Assembly (NCBI GenBank): GCA_016213665.1
Contig: JACQZX010000045.1
Location: 55,299-119,298, forward strand
Length of the DNA stretch: 64,000 nt
Direction: 5' to 3'
DNA from: Actinomycetota bacterium
GTDB lineage: Bacteria > Actinomycetota > Acidimicrobiia > Acidimicrobiales > Ilumatobacteraceae
Part shown: piece by piece, positions 1 through 8,019 of the stretch
Layout: each line of letters opens with the position of its first letter
Numbering within the stretch: position 1 is the first letter of the stretch
Made by a program: the position numbers and the translations under genes
Notes under the pieces: model-generated
The model's database searches: none
Told to the model about the DNA's origin: nothing
What the model saw: only the letters and a program-made list of their open reading frames with translations

Positions 1-824
1 TCGGCGGTGGCTTGCACGTTGTTGAAGGTGAATAGGTGGACGCCGTCGATCTTGAACTCGTCGGCCTGCGCTGCCAGCGGGGCGATCAGTTTGTTCGGGT
101 CGTAACGGCCGGGACCGAACATCAACCCCAAGATGCCGCTGTTCTTGTGCACGTAACGCAAGCTGGCGCCGATGCCGAGTCGCACTCCCATGCTCAGCAG
201 CTTGGCGCGATCGATCGCGCCTGGCACGCCTATGTGCAGCGGCAACGTGAAGCCTGCGGCACGTTCGGCAGTTGCCCACGAGCGCCACTTGTCGACGTCG
301 AAGCACATCTGCGTGCTGGCGAAGCCGGCGACGCCGGCTTCGGCGAGCAGTGCCTGCTTGGCGTGCAGCGCCTCATGAATCAGCTTCGCGTCGATAAGCG
401 CATGGCCATCGGGGTACGCCGTAATCCCGATTCGGCTGACGCCGTGCTCGGTGGCCAAGAAGTCACGCAGGAATTGCATGACATCGTGGTACTCGCCGAC
501 GGGCTGCGGCGAGTCGCCGGCAACCAGAAAGACCTCGTCGATTCCGTGACTGTTGCAGTACTCGGCGATGCTCTTGACGCCGACATCGTCCTCGACCAAA
601 CGAGCCGAAATGTGCGGAACAGCTTTGTGTCCGAGGTCGATCAGGCGAGCGGTGAGATCAAGTGTGGCTTGCAGGCCCTTCGCCGGACTACAAGTGACCG
701 ACACCGAGGCGCTCGCGGGGATGTGCTCGATCTGAGCTTCGAGGTTCTTCAGCGGAACTACCTCGAAACGCGCATTCGCGATCAGGTTGTGCTGTGTCGA
801 CTGGTTCTTGGTGGTCGATGTCAT
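1..824 (-). CDS. metF: Methylenetetrahydrofolate reductase (MetF-like), 3' end beyond window
   Basis: About 274 residues are readable from an ATG at 824 to the window edge with no stop, so the C-terminus is missing. The sequence reads like the MTHFR TIM barrel: near the N-terminus IPASASVSVTCSPAKGLQAT, then a stretch around FLVAGDSPQPVGEY, then FASTQMCFD. MetF interconverts 5-methyl-THF and 5,10-methylene-THF using a flavin. It is the last visible gene of operon 1, 15 nt after the MttB gene. In this setting it would oxidise methyl-THF made by the corrinoid methyltransferase rather than supply methionine synthesis; that direction is inferred. The family call is fairly secure, the physiological direction is not. 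Confidence 0.85.
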   Translation of the reverse strand, partial: MTSTTKNQSTQHNLIANARFEVVPLKNLEAQIEHIPASASVSVTCSPAKGLQATLDLTARLIDLGHKAVPHISARLVEDDVGVKSIAEYCNSHGIDEVFLVAGDSPQPVGEYHDVMQFLRDFLATEHGVSRIGITAYPDGHALIDAKLIHEALHAKQALLAEAGVAGFASTQMCFDVDKWRSWATAERAAGFTLPLHIGVPGAIDRAKLLSMGVRLGIGASLRYVHKNSGILGLMFGPGRYDPNKLIAPLAAQADEFKIDGVHLFTFNNVQATA

Positions 825-839
825 GGAGCGGCCTTCTGC

Positions 840-2420
840 TTACGCGAATTGGTCGGGGAGTTCGGCCTTGCGGCCGGCGATGAACGCCAACAGTTCTTCG
901 TCAATGGCCGTGTCGAGCGGCGGAGGTTCGTACTCGCTCAGGCGGCGCTTCCACAGCGCGTTTGCGCGCTGGGCAGCGTCGAGGCCGCCGTCTTCGGTCC
1001 ACTGTTCGAAACTCGAGTTATCGGACGTGTCGCTGCGGTAGAACGCGTTCTCGAAGTTGGCGAGCGTGTGGGCCGTGCCGAGAAAATGATTTCCGGGAGG
1101 GTTGGTGAGCAACGCATCGAGCGCGACGCCGTTATCCGACGCATCGAGACCGCGCACGAACGTCGTCATCATCCCCAGCTGGTCGCAATCGAGCACGAAT
1201 TTCTCGTAGCCGATGGCCAGCCCACCTTCCAGCCACCCGGCGGCGTGCAGCACGAAGTTCACACCGCCGAGCACAGTTGGCTGCAGCGTGTTGGCGCTTT
1301 CGTAGGCCGCCTGAGCATCGGGCAGTTTGGACGACGTCAACGAACCGCCCGATCGGAAGGGAACACCGAGGCGCCGAGCAAGGGCCGCCATCGTGTACAG
1401 CACGATCGCCGGCTCGGGTGTTCCGAATGTGGGAGCGCCGGTCTGCATGCTCATCGAACTGGCAAACGAGCCGAAGACAACCGGCGCACCGGGACGGACG
1501 AGTTGCACGAACGTCATCCCGGCGAGTGCTTCCGCGAGAGTCTGCACCGCCACCGCTGCGCTGGTTGACGGGGCCATCGCCCCGGCGAGGATGAAAGGCG
1601 TAATGATGCACGCTTGGTTGTTCTCTGCGTAGCACTGCGCCGCCGCCAGCATCGTGCCGTCCCACACGAGTGGCGAACTGGCATTGATCAGGCTGGTCAT
1701 GACGGTGCGATCGTGCAGGTCGCCGCCGAACCCGATGCGCGCGAGCTCGACACTGTCGGCGGCCCGCGACCCGGCGGTGACGGAACCCATGAACGGCTTG
1801 TCGCTGAACTTGAGGTGCGAGTACACCATGTCGAGGTGCCGCTTGCTCACCGGGATGTCGACCGGTTCGCACACCGTGCCGCCGGAGTGATGCAACCACG
1901 GCGACATATAGGCGAGCTTGACGAAGTTCTGAAAGTCGGCGAGCGTCGCGTACCGACGACCGTTGTCGATGTCGTGCACGAATGGGCTGCCGTAGTTGGG
2001 CGCGAACACCGTGTTGTTGCCGCCGATCACGACGTTGTTGGCCGGGTTACGTGCGTGCTGCACATAGCTGGCCGGAGCGCTGCCTGAAACGATGCTGCGA
2101 CACAGACCGCGCGGGAAACGGACGCGAGTGCCCGCCACATCGGCGCCGGCAGCCTTGAAGACGGGCAGGGCCTCCGGGTAGTCGCGGATCTCGACCCCAA
2201 CCTCGGCCAGCACGGTGTCGGCGGTGTGCTCGATCATTGCCAGCGTCTCTTCACTGGCGATCTCGAACGGAGCCAGCGTTCGCGTCAGGTATGGCACTCG
2301 ATCGACAACGTGCGACGCGCGCAACGCCGCGCGCCCCGCACGGCCACCGGACCGACGGGTGGTCGAGCCCTGACTGTCGTTCGAGTTGGCGGTCTGATCC
2401 ATCGCGGGTGCTTCGCTCAT
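840..2420 (-). CDS. MttB-family trimethylamine/betaine:corrinoid methyltransferase (non-pyrrolysine), paralogue 1
   Basis: A 526-residue member of the MttB superfamily, which moves a methyl group from a quaternary amine to a Co(I) corrinoid protein. An arginine-rich N-terminus precedes the TIM-barrel body; characteristic stretches include GGNNTVFAPNYGSPF, HHSGGTVCEP, KRHLDMVYSHL and AGWLEGGLAIGYEKF. It has no in-frame TAG, so it belongs to the non-pyrrolysine group that includes the glycine betaine methyltransferase MtgB. The ATG at 2420 shares its A with the TGA of the upstream RACo gene (TGATG) and has GGAGG 4 nt ahead; a TTG one codon earlier is the alternative. Cluster-mates are a corrinoid protein, its activator and a methyl-THF methyltransferase. 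Glycine betaine is the likeliest substrate (inference). Confidence 0.88.
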   Translation of the reverse strand: MSEAPAMDQTANSNDSQGSTTRRSGGRAGRAALRASHVVDRVPYLTRTLAPFEIASEETLAMIEHTADTVLAEVGVEIRDYPEALPVFKAAGADVAGTRVRFPRGLCRSIVSGSAPASYVQHARNPANNVVIGGNNTVFAPNYGSPFVHDIDNGRRYATLADFQNFVKLAYMSPWLHHSGGTVCEPVDIPVSKRHLDMVYSHLKFSDKPFMGSVTAGSRAADSVELARIGFGGDLHDRTVMTSLINASSPLVWDGTMLAAAQCYAENNQACIITPFILAGAMAPSTSAAVAVQTLAEALAGMTFVQLVRPGAPVVFGSFASSMSMQTGAPTFGTPEPAIVLYTMAALARRLGVPFRSGGSLTSSKLPDAQAAYESANTLQPTVLGGVNFVLHAAGWLEGGLAIGYEKFVLDCDQLGMMTTFVRGLDASDNGVALDALLTNPPGNHFLGTAHTLANFENAFYRSDTSDNSSFEQWTEDGGLDAAQRANALWKRRLSEYEPPPLDTAIDEELLAFIAGRKAELPDQFA

Positions 2421-4414
2421 CAATCCTCCGGCTGAGTTCGGCGGCGTCGTCGGCCGCTGTCGGATGCGGCGACCGCTCGTTCTGGAAGTGTGACGACCGT
2501 TGCCAGGTTGGTGGTGGCCGCCGTCGCGTGCGGGAACGCCATCGCCGCGACGAACTGCGCCTGGAACTCGGGTTCAGTTGCCGTTTCCACCTTGATCACG
2601 CCGCGGACTGCGGCCTCCATCTCGCGGCGTGCGCTCACCGACAGCAGCGCCCGCACGGCACCCGCGCCGGCCGCGTTGCCAACTGACCGGACGCTCTGCA
2701 CGGGGCAGTCGGGGACCAGGCCAAGCAGAAGCGCGTAGACCGGATCGATGTGACTACCGAACGCGCCGGCGAGCCGAATGTCGTTGACCGCCGTGACGCC
2801 GGCATGACGCAGCAGCAGCTCGATGCCGGCGCGCAGCGCGCCCTTGGCCAACTGAATCGCGCGCACATCGTTCTGCGTGATTGCCAGGCGAACTCCGGGC
2901 GCCTGATGCACGACGTAGCTGAATGTTCGGCCGTCCTCGATGATTCGCCTCGATCGCGCTGCGAGCGAACCCTGCAACACGCCGTCGGCGTCGATGATTC
3001 CTGCTAGATACATCTCGCCGATCACCTCGATGACGCCCGAACCACAGATGCCGGAGACATCGAGCTCGGCGGTGGCCGCCGCGAAACCCGGCTCGTCACT
3101 CCACAGATCGCAGCCGATCACCTTGAACCGTGATTCGAGCGTGTCGCGGTCGATGCGCACTCGCTCGATGGCACCCGCCGTTGCCCGCTGACCGCAGCTG
3201 AGCTGCGCCCCCTCGAAGGCCGGACCGGTTGGGCTCGATGCCGCGAACTGGCGGTGCTTGTCGCCGACGACGATCTCGGCGTTGGTGCCGACATCGACGA
3301 GCAGTTGCATCGTCGCCGACCGGTGCGGCCCTTCCGAGAGAATCACCGCGGCAGTGTCGGCACCGACGTGCCCTGCAATGCATGGGGCCAGATAGACCTG
3401 CGCGTTCGGGCAGTGCAGGTCGAACTCGGCGGCATCGACGACGGTCGCCTCGGCGGTAGCGAGCGTGAACGGCGCCTGGCCGAGGGGAGTCGGGTCGATG
3501 CCCGCGACGATGTGGTGCATGATCGGGTTACCGACGAGCACCATCTCCAAGACCTCATCGGTTGTTACATCGCCTTGCCGGCACAGTTCCTCGATCAACT
3601 CGTTGAGTGCCCCGCGTACTGCCTCGGTCAGCTGGCGATCGCCGCCGGGGTTCATCATCACGTACGAAACTCGGCTCATCAGGTCTTCACCGAAGCGGAT
3701 CTGCGGGTTCATCCGCCCAGCCGAGGCAAGGATCTCGCCGGTGGTGAGGTCGCACAGGTGGCCGGCGATGGTGGTGCTGCCGATGTCGACTGCGATACCG
3801 CATACCCGGTCGACGTAACCCGGCCAAGCGGCCACTACCTGCCGGCCGCGAACAGCGACGGTCGCCGCGCGAAGCTGGCCCGCGAACGCGCGGTGTACCA
3901 CCCTCAACGCGGCCATCGAAAGGCTGTCGACCGTGCGTCCGTGGGCCGACATCATCTCGGCGATGACGAGATCGCTCATCGACGTCGCATCACCAAGAAC
4001 GCTCTCGGGTAGTTCGATGTATGCGAGGGCAATTGCAGGGTCGAGGACAGCGTCGCTGAGATCGACGCTCTTGCGCACGACCGGGCGGTGCACCTGGCTC
4101 TCGGCGGGCACATCGAGCACGACATCGGCAAGGACCAGCGCGCAGCATCCGAGGCGGCGATCGGGCTTCATGTCGCGGCGACCGTCGTATGTCTCCTCGG
4201 TCTCGCTCCAGGGACTCAGCCCGTCGAGCCGAGCATCGATCGCCCATTTCGAGTACTGACCGGGGGTGAAGGCAATCTGGCAGCGGCCGCATATGCCGCG
4301 ACCACCACAAACCGAGTCGAGGTCGACGCCGAATTCACGAGCGGCCTGCAGCACCGAGGTGCCGCCGACAACCTGGCCACCGAGGCCAGAGGGGGTGAAT
4401 ACGACGCGCGGCAT
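2420..4414 (-). CDS. RACo-type reductive activator of corrinoid protein (2Fe-2S ferredoxin + ASKHA, DUF4445)
   Basis: A 664-residue protein that would return inactive Co(II) corrinoid protein to Co(I) using electrons from its iron-sulfur cluster and ATP. The N-terminal plant-type ferredoxin domain has Cys36, Cys42 and Cys45 (CGGRGICGRC) and the fourth ligand in GCC at about 90-91. A linker follows, then the ASKHA ATPase/activator region beginning near residue 210 (GIAVDIGSTTIAGHL), with LLVDVGTNAEIVVG and GICGSGVIEVIGE further on. Length and order match RACo/RamA-like DUF4445 proteins; unlike RamA the cluster is 2Fe-2S at the N-terminus. It starts 7 nt after the methyltransferase stop and overlaps the MttB start. 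It is the only activator in the window. Confidence 0.88.
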   Translation of the reverse strand: MPRVVFTPSGLGGQVVGGTSVLQAAREFGVDLDSVCGGRGICGRCQIAFTPGQYSKWAIDARLDGLSPWSETEETYDGRRDMKPDRRLGCCALVLADVVLDVPAESQVHRPVVRKSVDLSDAVLDPAIALAYIELPESVLGDATSMSDLVIAEMMSAHGRTVDSLSMAALRVVHRAFAGQLRAATVAVRGRQVVAAWPGYVDRVCGIAVDIGSTTIAGHLCDLTTGEILASAGRMNPQIRFGEDLMSRVSYVMMNPGGDRQLTEAVRGALNELIEELCRQGDVTTDEVLEMVLVGNPIMHHIVAGIDPTPLGQAPFTLATAEATVVDAAEFDLHCPNAQVYLAPCIAGHVGADTAAVILSEGPHRSATMQLLVDVGTNAEIVVGDKHRQFAASSPTGPAFEGAQLSCGQRATAGAIERVRIDRDTLESRFKVIGCDLWSDEPGFAAATAELDVSGICGSGVIEVIGEMYLAGIIDADGVLQGSLAARSRRIIEDGRTFSYVVHQAPGVRLAITQNDVRAIQLAKGALRAGIELLLRHAGVTAVNDIRLAGAFGSHIDPVYALLLGLVPDCPVQSVRSVGNAAGAGAVRALLSVSARREMEAAVRGVIKVETATEPEFQAQFVAAMAFPHATAATTNLATVVTLPERAVAASDSGRRRRRTQPED

Positions 4415-4421
4415 GGAATCG

Positions 4422-5327
4422 CTACTCTGCGAGCCTGGCGCGTCGGCCCCCGGCCCGGCCCTCGCGCGAACCGATCGCCGCTCCCGGGTCTCGCTTCGCG
4501 CGAATCCAGGCGGCGCAATCCTGATCGTTGCCGGCCAAGACGTCGGCAGCCATCACCATCGTCTTCACCTCTGGGTGCAGCGGGTTCATGATCGCCGAGG
4601 TCATGCCGTTGCTGATCGCCATCGCGAGGAACGTGCCGGTGATGTGGTTGCGCGCCGGCAACCCGAAGCTGACGTTGGAGGCGCCGCAGGTGGTGTTCAC
4701 CTTCAGTTCCGTGACCAGGCGGCGAAGCAGCGCGAACACCTGTCGGCCGGCGGTACCCATCGCGCCGATCGGCATCACGAGCGGATCGACAACGATGTCG
4801 TGGCTGGGAATTCCGTAATCGGCAGCGCGGTTGACGATTCGCTGAGCGACCTGGAATCGGACGTCGGGGTCGATGCTGATGCCTGTTTCATCGTTGCTGA
4901 TCGCGACGACAGCCGCGCCGTACTTGGCCACCAGCGGCAGCACCCGTTCCATCACCTCTTCCTCGCCGGTCACGGAGTTGACCAATGGCTTGCCCTTGTA
5001 CACGGCAAGCCCGGCATCGAGGGCCTCGATGATCGAGGAGTCGATCGACAGCGGGACGTCGGTGACACCCTGCACCAGTTGGATCGCGCGGGCAAGCAGC
5101 GCCGGCTCGTCGGCGAGTGGAATGCCGGCGTTGACATCGAGCATGTGGGCGCCGGCCGCGACCTGCGCGACGGCATCGCTCTCCACTCTGCTGAAGTCGC
5201 CGTTCTTCATCTCCTCGGCGAGTGCTTTGCGCCCAGTCGGATTGATCCGCTCGCCGATCATCACAAATGGGCGGTCGAAACCGATTACGACTTCCTTGGT
5301 CGCCGAACTGATGACGGTGTGGGTCAT
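4422..5327 (-). CDS. Methyltetrahydrofolate:corrinoid methyltransferase (pterin-binding family)
   Basis: A 301-residue pterin-binding TIM-barrel protein that would transfer the methyl group from the methylated corrinoid protein to THF. Visible motifs are VMIGERINPTGRKALAEEM near the N-terminus, AHMLDVNAG, DVPLSIDSS and KVNTTCGASNVSFGLPARN, all typical of AcsE/MtvA-type methyltransferases. The reading frame is open well upstream, but the ATG at 5327 is the real start: it has GGGAGAGA at normal spacing and overlaps the previous stop by ATGA. The C-terminal 20 or so residues are Arg/Gly-rich and poorly conserved-looking. It lies between the virulence-factor-family gene and RACo. Confidence 0.88.
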   Translation of the reverse strand: MTHTVISSATKEVVIGFDRPFVMIGERINPTGRKALAEEMKNGDFSRVESDAVAQVAAGAHMLDVNAGIPLADEPALLARAIQLVQGVTDVPLSIDSSIIEALDAGLAVYKGKPLVNSVTGEEEVMERVLPLVAKYGAAVVAISNDETGISIDPDVRFQVAQRIVNRAADYGIPSHDIVVDPLVMPIGAMGTAGRQVFALLRRLVTELKVNTTCGASNVSFGLPARNHITGTFLAMAISNGMTSAIMNPLHPEVKTMVMAADVLAGNDQDCAAWIRAKRDPGAAIGSREGRAGGRRARLAE

Positions 5328-5677
5328 GGATTCTCTCCCTGATGTTGGTGGTTCTGTTCCGGAGAGGATGGGTCCCATCCGCCGTTGTCGACAAGTGTTC
5401 GCAGTCGCTCGTTGGTGAACTCGACTTCGATCGAGCCGGCAATTTCGTCGATCGTGCTGACCAGCGCTCCAGTCAGTGGATAGCTGGTGCGGCGCCACTC
5501 GCCGACGTATTCCTGGGCGGTCTTCTTGCCGGCGACCATCGCGGCACGGTCGATCGCCTTCTGAAAACGGTGAGGAAGCATCGCTTGGTGACGCTCGTCG
5601 CCCGTGCGCCCGTTGATCTGCGCGGGAATGTCGCGCCACAAGATCACGACTACCTCGTTGGCTGAACGGCGGGCCAC
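5324..5677 (-). CDS. 'Virulence factor'-family small protein of corrinoid methyltransferase operons
   Basis: About 117 residues read from a GTG at 5677, which follows the DUF1638 stop by one base; the open frame upstream of that is antisense noise over DUF1638. The sequence contains VVVILWRDIPAQINGRTG and HRFQKAIDRAAMVAGK, then EYVGEWRR, matching my memory of the family annotated as 'virulence factor' (PF13769). Despite the name, members are often found beside methyl-THF methyltransferases and DUF1638 genes. No catalytic motif, signal peptide or membrane segment is visible. It overlaps the methyltransferase start by ATGA, so the two are probably translated together. Function is unknown; an accessory role in corrinoid methyl transfer is inferred from position only. 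Confidence 0.75.
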   Translation of the reverse strand: MARRSANEVVVILWRDIPAQINGRTGDERHQAMLPHRFQKAIDRAAMVAGKKTAQEYVGEWRRTSYPLTGALVSTIDEIAGSIEVEFTNERLRTLVDNGGWDPSSPEQNHQHQGENP

Positions 5678-5678
5678 C

Positions 5679-6302
5679 TCAGGCCACCACTCGTGCTGGT
5701 CGGGGATCGGAGAGCGCGACCGTGACTGCGGTATGGAACTGCGCGAGGCCGACGTGGCGGTGCTCGAAGCCGAGCCCAAGACGGTTCGCTGCCTCACGCG
5801 CTGCCGCGACGACGTTCGCATCGTCTTGCTGCGAGAGCAACACGATGCGTGTGTAGTTGCCGAAGTACATCGGCAACAGCTCCGGGTGTCGATCGAGAGC
5901 CAATCCTTGCCAGATGATGGCGTCGAAGTGCTTGGCAAGAAAATCGGTAAGGAAGAACGTGCCCAGTTCCTCGGCGTGCAACGACTCGAACGCGGAACTG
6001 CCGGTGAAGAACTCGTAGCAGTGACTACCGGGCAGCCGACGAATGTTCGGTCGCTCCGCGAGCAGGCGATCGAGTCCGCCACCTGTGCCGCAGTCGGCGT
6101 AGCCGAGCAGGATCGGTCGATCGCGACCAGGGTCGAGTTCATCGAGCAGCGCTCGTAACGCCGGCTCGATGCCCTCGGGGCGACTGTGCAGGTTGGCAGG
6201 CAGGTAGCGCACGTCGACGTGTTCTGCCAGCTCAGCGCTGGCGAGCACGGCGCGCAGTTCGGAGACGAGGGCTCCGCAAGCGAGGACGAGGGGCCGGGCC
6301 AT
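5679..6302 (-). CDS. DUF1638 domain protein
   Basis: A 207-residue soluble protein of the DUF1638 family. Recognisable stretches are LACGALVSEL at the N-terminus, GYADCGTGGGLD, PGSHCYEFFTG and FGNYTRIVLLSQQDD. The conserved Cys in DCGTGG and the His-Cys pair in SHCYEF could bind metal or act as nucleophiles, but no function is established that I know of. The ATG at 6302 is preceded by GAGGAGGG and lies 12 nt after the corrinoid-protein stop. Family members recur in corrinoid methyltransferase clusters with RACo and 'virulence factor' genes, so a role in handling the corrinoid or methyl group is a reasonable guess, not a demonstrated one. Confidence 0.8.
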   Translation of the reverse strand: MARPLVLACGALVSELRAVLASAELAEHVDVRYLPANLHSRPEGIEPALRALLDELDPGRDRPILLGYADCGTGGGLDRLLAERPNIRRLPGSHCYEFFTGSSAFESLHAEELGTFFLTDFLAKHFDAIIWQGLALDRHPELLPMYFGNYTRIVLLSQQDDANVVAAAREAANRLGLGFEHRHVGLAQFHTAVTVALSDPRPARVVA

Positions 6303-6314
6303 CGGATGCCCTCC

Positions 6315-7028
6315 TCAGACCGAAGGGCCGGGGGGTTCCGGGTTGCCGCGGTGAGCCTTGATCAGCTGCGTGGCGGTCTCGGCAGCTATCGCGGCATCGC
6401 GGCAGTAGGCATCGGCGCCGATCGCGGCACCGAATTCCTCGTTGAGCGGCGCGCCGCCGACCATGACGATGAACTTGTCGCGCAAACCGCGTTCCTGCAA
6501 AGTGTCGATGACGACCTTCATGTACGGCATCGTGGTGGTGAGTAACGCCGACATTCCGAGAATGTCGGGCTGGTGCTCATCGAGCGCGGAAAGGAATTCG
6601 TCGGCGCTGGTGTTGATGCCGAGATCGATCACCTCGAAGCCGGCACCTTCGAGCATCATCGCGACCAGGTTCTTGCCGATGTCGTGAATGTCGCCCTTGA
6701 CCGTACCGATGACGACCTTTCCGATCGGCTCGGCACCGGTCTCGGCGAGCAGCGGCCGCAGGATCTGCATTCCTGCTTTCATCGCGTTGGCCGACAGCAA
6801 CACTTCCGGAACGAACAGAATGCCGTCGCGGAAGTCGATGCCGACGATCCGCATACCCTCGACCAAGGCATCGTTGAGCACCTTGTCGGGACCCCACCCG
6901 CGATCGAGCAGGATGATGGTGCCTTCAGCGATCTCGGGGGCGAGTCCGTCGTAAAGGTCTTCGTGCATCTGCGTGACCAATTCGTCGTCGGGCATTTTCG
7001 CGAGATCGATGTCGTCGCCGTCGCTCAT
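6315..7028 (-). CDS. Corrinoid (B12-binding) methyl-carrier protein, MttC/MtgC-like
   Basis: A 237-residue methyl carrier. The first ~95 residues form the B12-binding cap helices (B12-binding-2), and the Rossmann-like B12 domain follows with the base-off/His-on motif GDIHDIGKN: Asp113, His115 and Gly118 bind the cobalamin. It also has GMSALLTTTMPYM and VMVGGAPLNEEFGAAIGAD, typical of MtaC/MttC proteins. It is the first gene of operon 1, with AAGGGA ahead of the ATG and a tandem palindromic operator 35 nt upstream. It is the only corrinoid protein in the window and so the presumptive partner of all three MttB paralogues. Confidence 0.92.
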   Translation of the reverse strand: MSDGDDIDLAKMPDDELVTQMHEDLYDGLAPEIAEGTIILLDRGWGPDKVLNDALVEGMRIVGIDFRDGILFVPEVLLSANAMKAGMQILRPLLAETGAEPIGKVVIGTVKGDIHDIGKNLVAMMLEGAGFEVIDLGINTSADEFLSALDEHQPDILGMSALLTTTMPYMKVVIDTLQERGLRDKFIVMVGGAPLNEEFGAAIGADAYCRDAAIAAETATQLIKAHRGNPEPPGPSV

Positions 7029-7062
7029 TGCATTCCCTTCGGGCTACAAGTTTGCCGGAGTC

Positions 7063-7097
7063 GTTCCACGATATGGAACGGTTCCGTATGGTGGAAC
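7063..7097 (-). promoter_or_regulatory. Tandem palindromic operator upstream of the corrinoid operon
   Basis: Two abutting inverted repeats of the form GTTCC-N7-GGAAC occupy 7063-7079 and 7081-7097, separated by one G, so the half-sites alternate with an 18-bp period. The centre (7071-7089) is itself a near-perfect 19-bp palindrome. A possible -10 (TGATAA) lies just upstream on the minus strand, which would place the sites over the transcription start, as for a repressor. The same arrangement occurs at 28195-28229 ahead of fhs. The GGAA-type half-sites resemble IclR-family operators; the IclR gene in the fhs operon is the obvious candidate. Confidence 0.7.
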
Positions 7098-7106
7098 TTT
7101 ATCACA

Positions 7107-8015
7107 CTACCCCGTGGTGATGCACTGCAGATGGCCCGAGTAACCAGGGGAGGCCATCAGTGATTGGCAGCGGCGGAAGCGGCCGACAGCGTAGGCCCAG
7201 AAGTCGTCGGCCGGGTTGTTATTGGCGAACTGGATGACGCCCCACAGCGTCCACAACAGATCGCACATCGCCTTGTAGGCCACCATTCGCCCGACCTCGT
7301 GGGCGGGCGGCTCGCCACCGAAGTATGCAAACAGCAGCGCGGCGTCCTGTTCCGGCCCGAATTCGCCCTCCACCGAGAGGTCGCCGAGATCCCACATCGG
7401 GTCGTTGTTGCCCGAGTACTCGTAGTCGATGACGACCATACGCTCGCCGGTGTCGAGGAAGTTCTCTCATAACGGGTCGCAGTGCGATGGCACCAACGGC
7501 CTGGCAGCGGACTCCAAAGCGCGGCGGGTGGCATCGGCCTGTGCCTCAGTCTCGTGGTAACCGTCGGGAAGCAGCGCCCCCTTGGCGGCCAACAGCTGCT
7601 TGTACTCGTCGATCATTGCGAACAGCTTGAAGTCGGTTGCGAACGGAGCAGCGGTCGTGTGCAGTTGTCGAAACGCATCGCCCGCGCGGCCGACGGCGCC
7701 GAGGTCGAGAAACCGCTCGGCGTTCATCGTGACTGCGCCATCGACGAAACGCGTGACCATCAGGCCGTCGGTGGCGTCGAAGAAGATGACCTCGGCGTTG
7801 ACTCCCGCGGTGGCAGCCGAGCGAGCCGCCACTTCCTCGGCGCGGCGGTCGATGTATTCGCTTGTGCCAGCGCCGGGCAGGCGCAATACCAGTCGCTCGC
7901 CGCCAGCATCGACGAGGTAGTTGATGTTGGTGAGTCCCGCGAGTCGGGTCGCGCTGGCCGGGTCGACACCAATCAGCGAGGGCACCCGTGCGAGCGCGGC
8001 CCTGAGCTCGTTCAC
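7107..8015 (-). pseudogene. Choline/aminoglycoside kinase-like gene interrupted by an in-frame TGA
   Basis: Read from a GTG at 8015, four bases after the vapC stop, this gene encodes about 301 residues of an APH/choline-kinase-fold protein (GLTNINYLVD, RLPGAG, later IDYEYSGNNDPMWDLGDLS). One codon is a stop: TGA at 7469-7467, falling inside the catalytic motif HxDxxxxN, which reads SHCDPL-stop-ENF. The frame then continues intact for another 120 codons to 7107, with the Mg-binding Asp in IDYEY preserved. In relatives I recall, the stop position is a Cys (HCDPLCENFLD), so TGC/TGT to TGA is the simplest change. It may be a recent nonsense mutation, a sequencing error or, less likely, recoding. 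A role in choline phosphorylation would fit the neighbourhood. Confidence 0.75.
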
Positions 8016-8019
8016 GGTG

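Noticed and set aside
36..1568. 510-codon plus-strand open frame at the left end
   Set aside because: It is antisense to metF and mttB, has no recognisable domain and comes from high GC at third positions.
840..2420. Pyrrolysine-containing MttB
   Set aside because: None of the three MttB genes has an in-frame TAG, so they are of the non-pyrrolysine type.
5678..6142. Long N-terminal extension of the virulence-factor-family gene
   Set aside because: The extension is Ser/Arg-rich antisense-frame sequence within DUF1638; the family-like sequence begins at the GTG at 5677.
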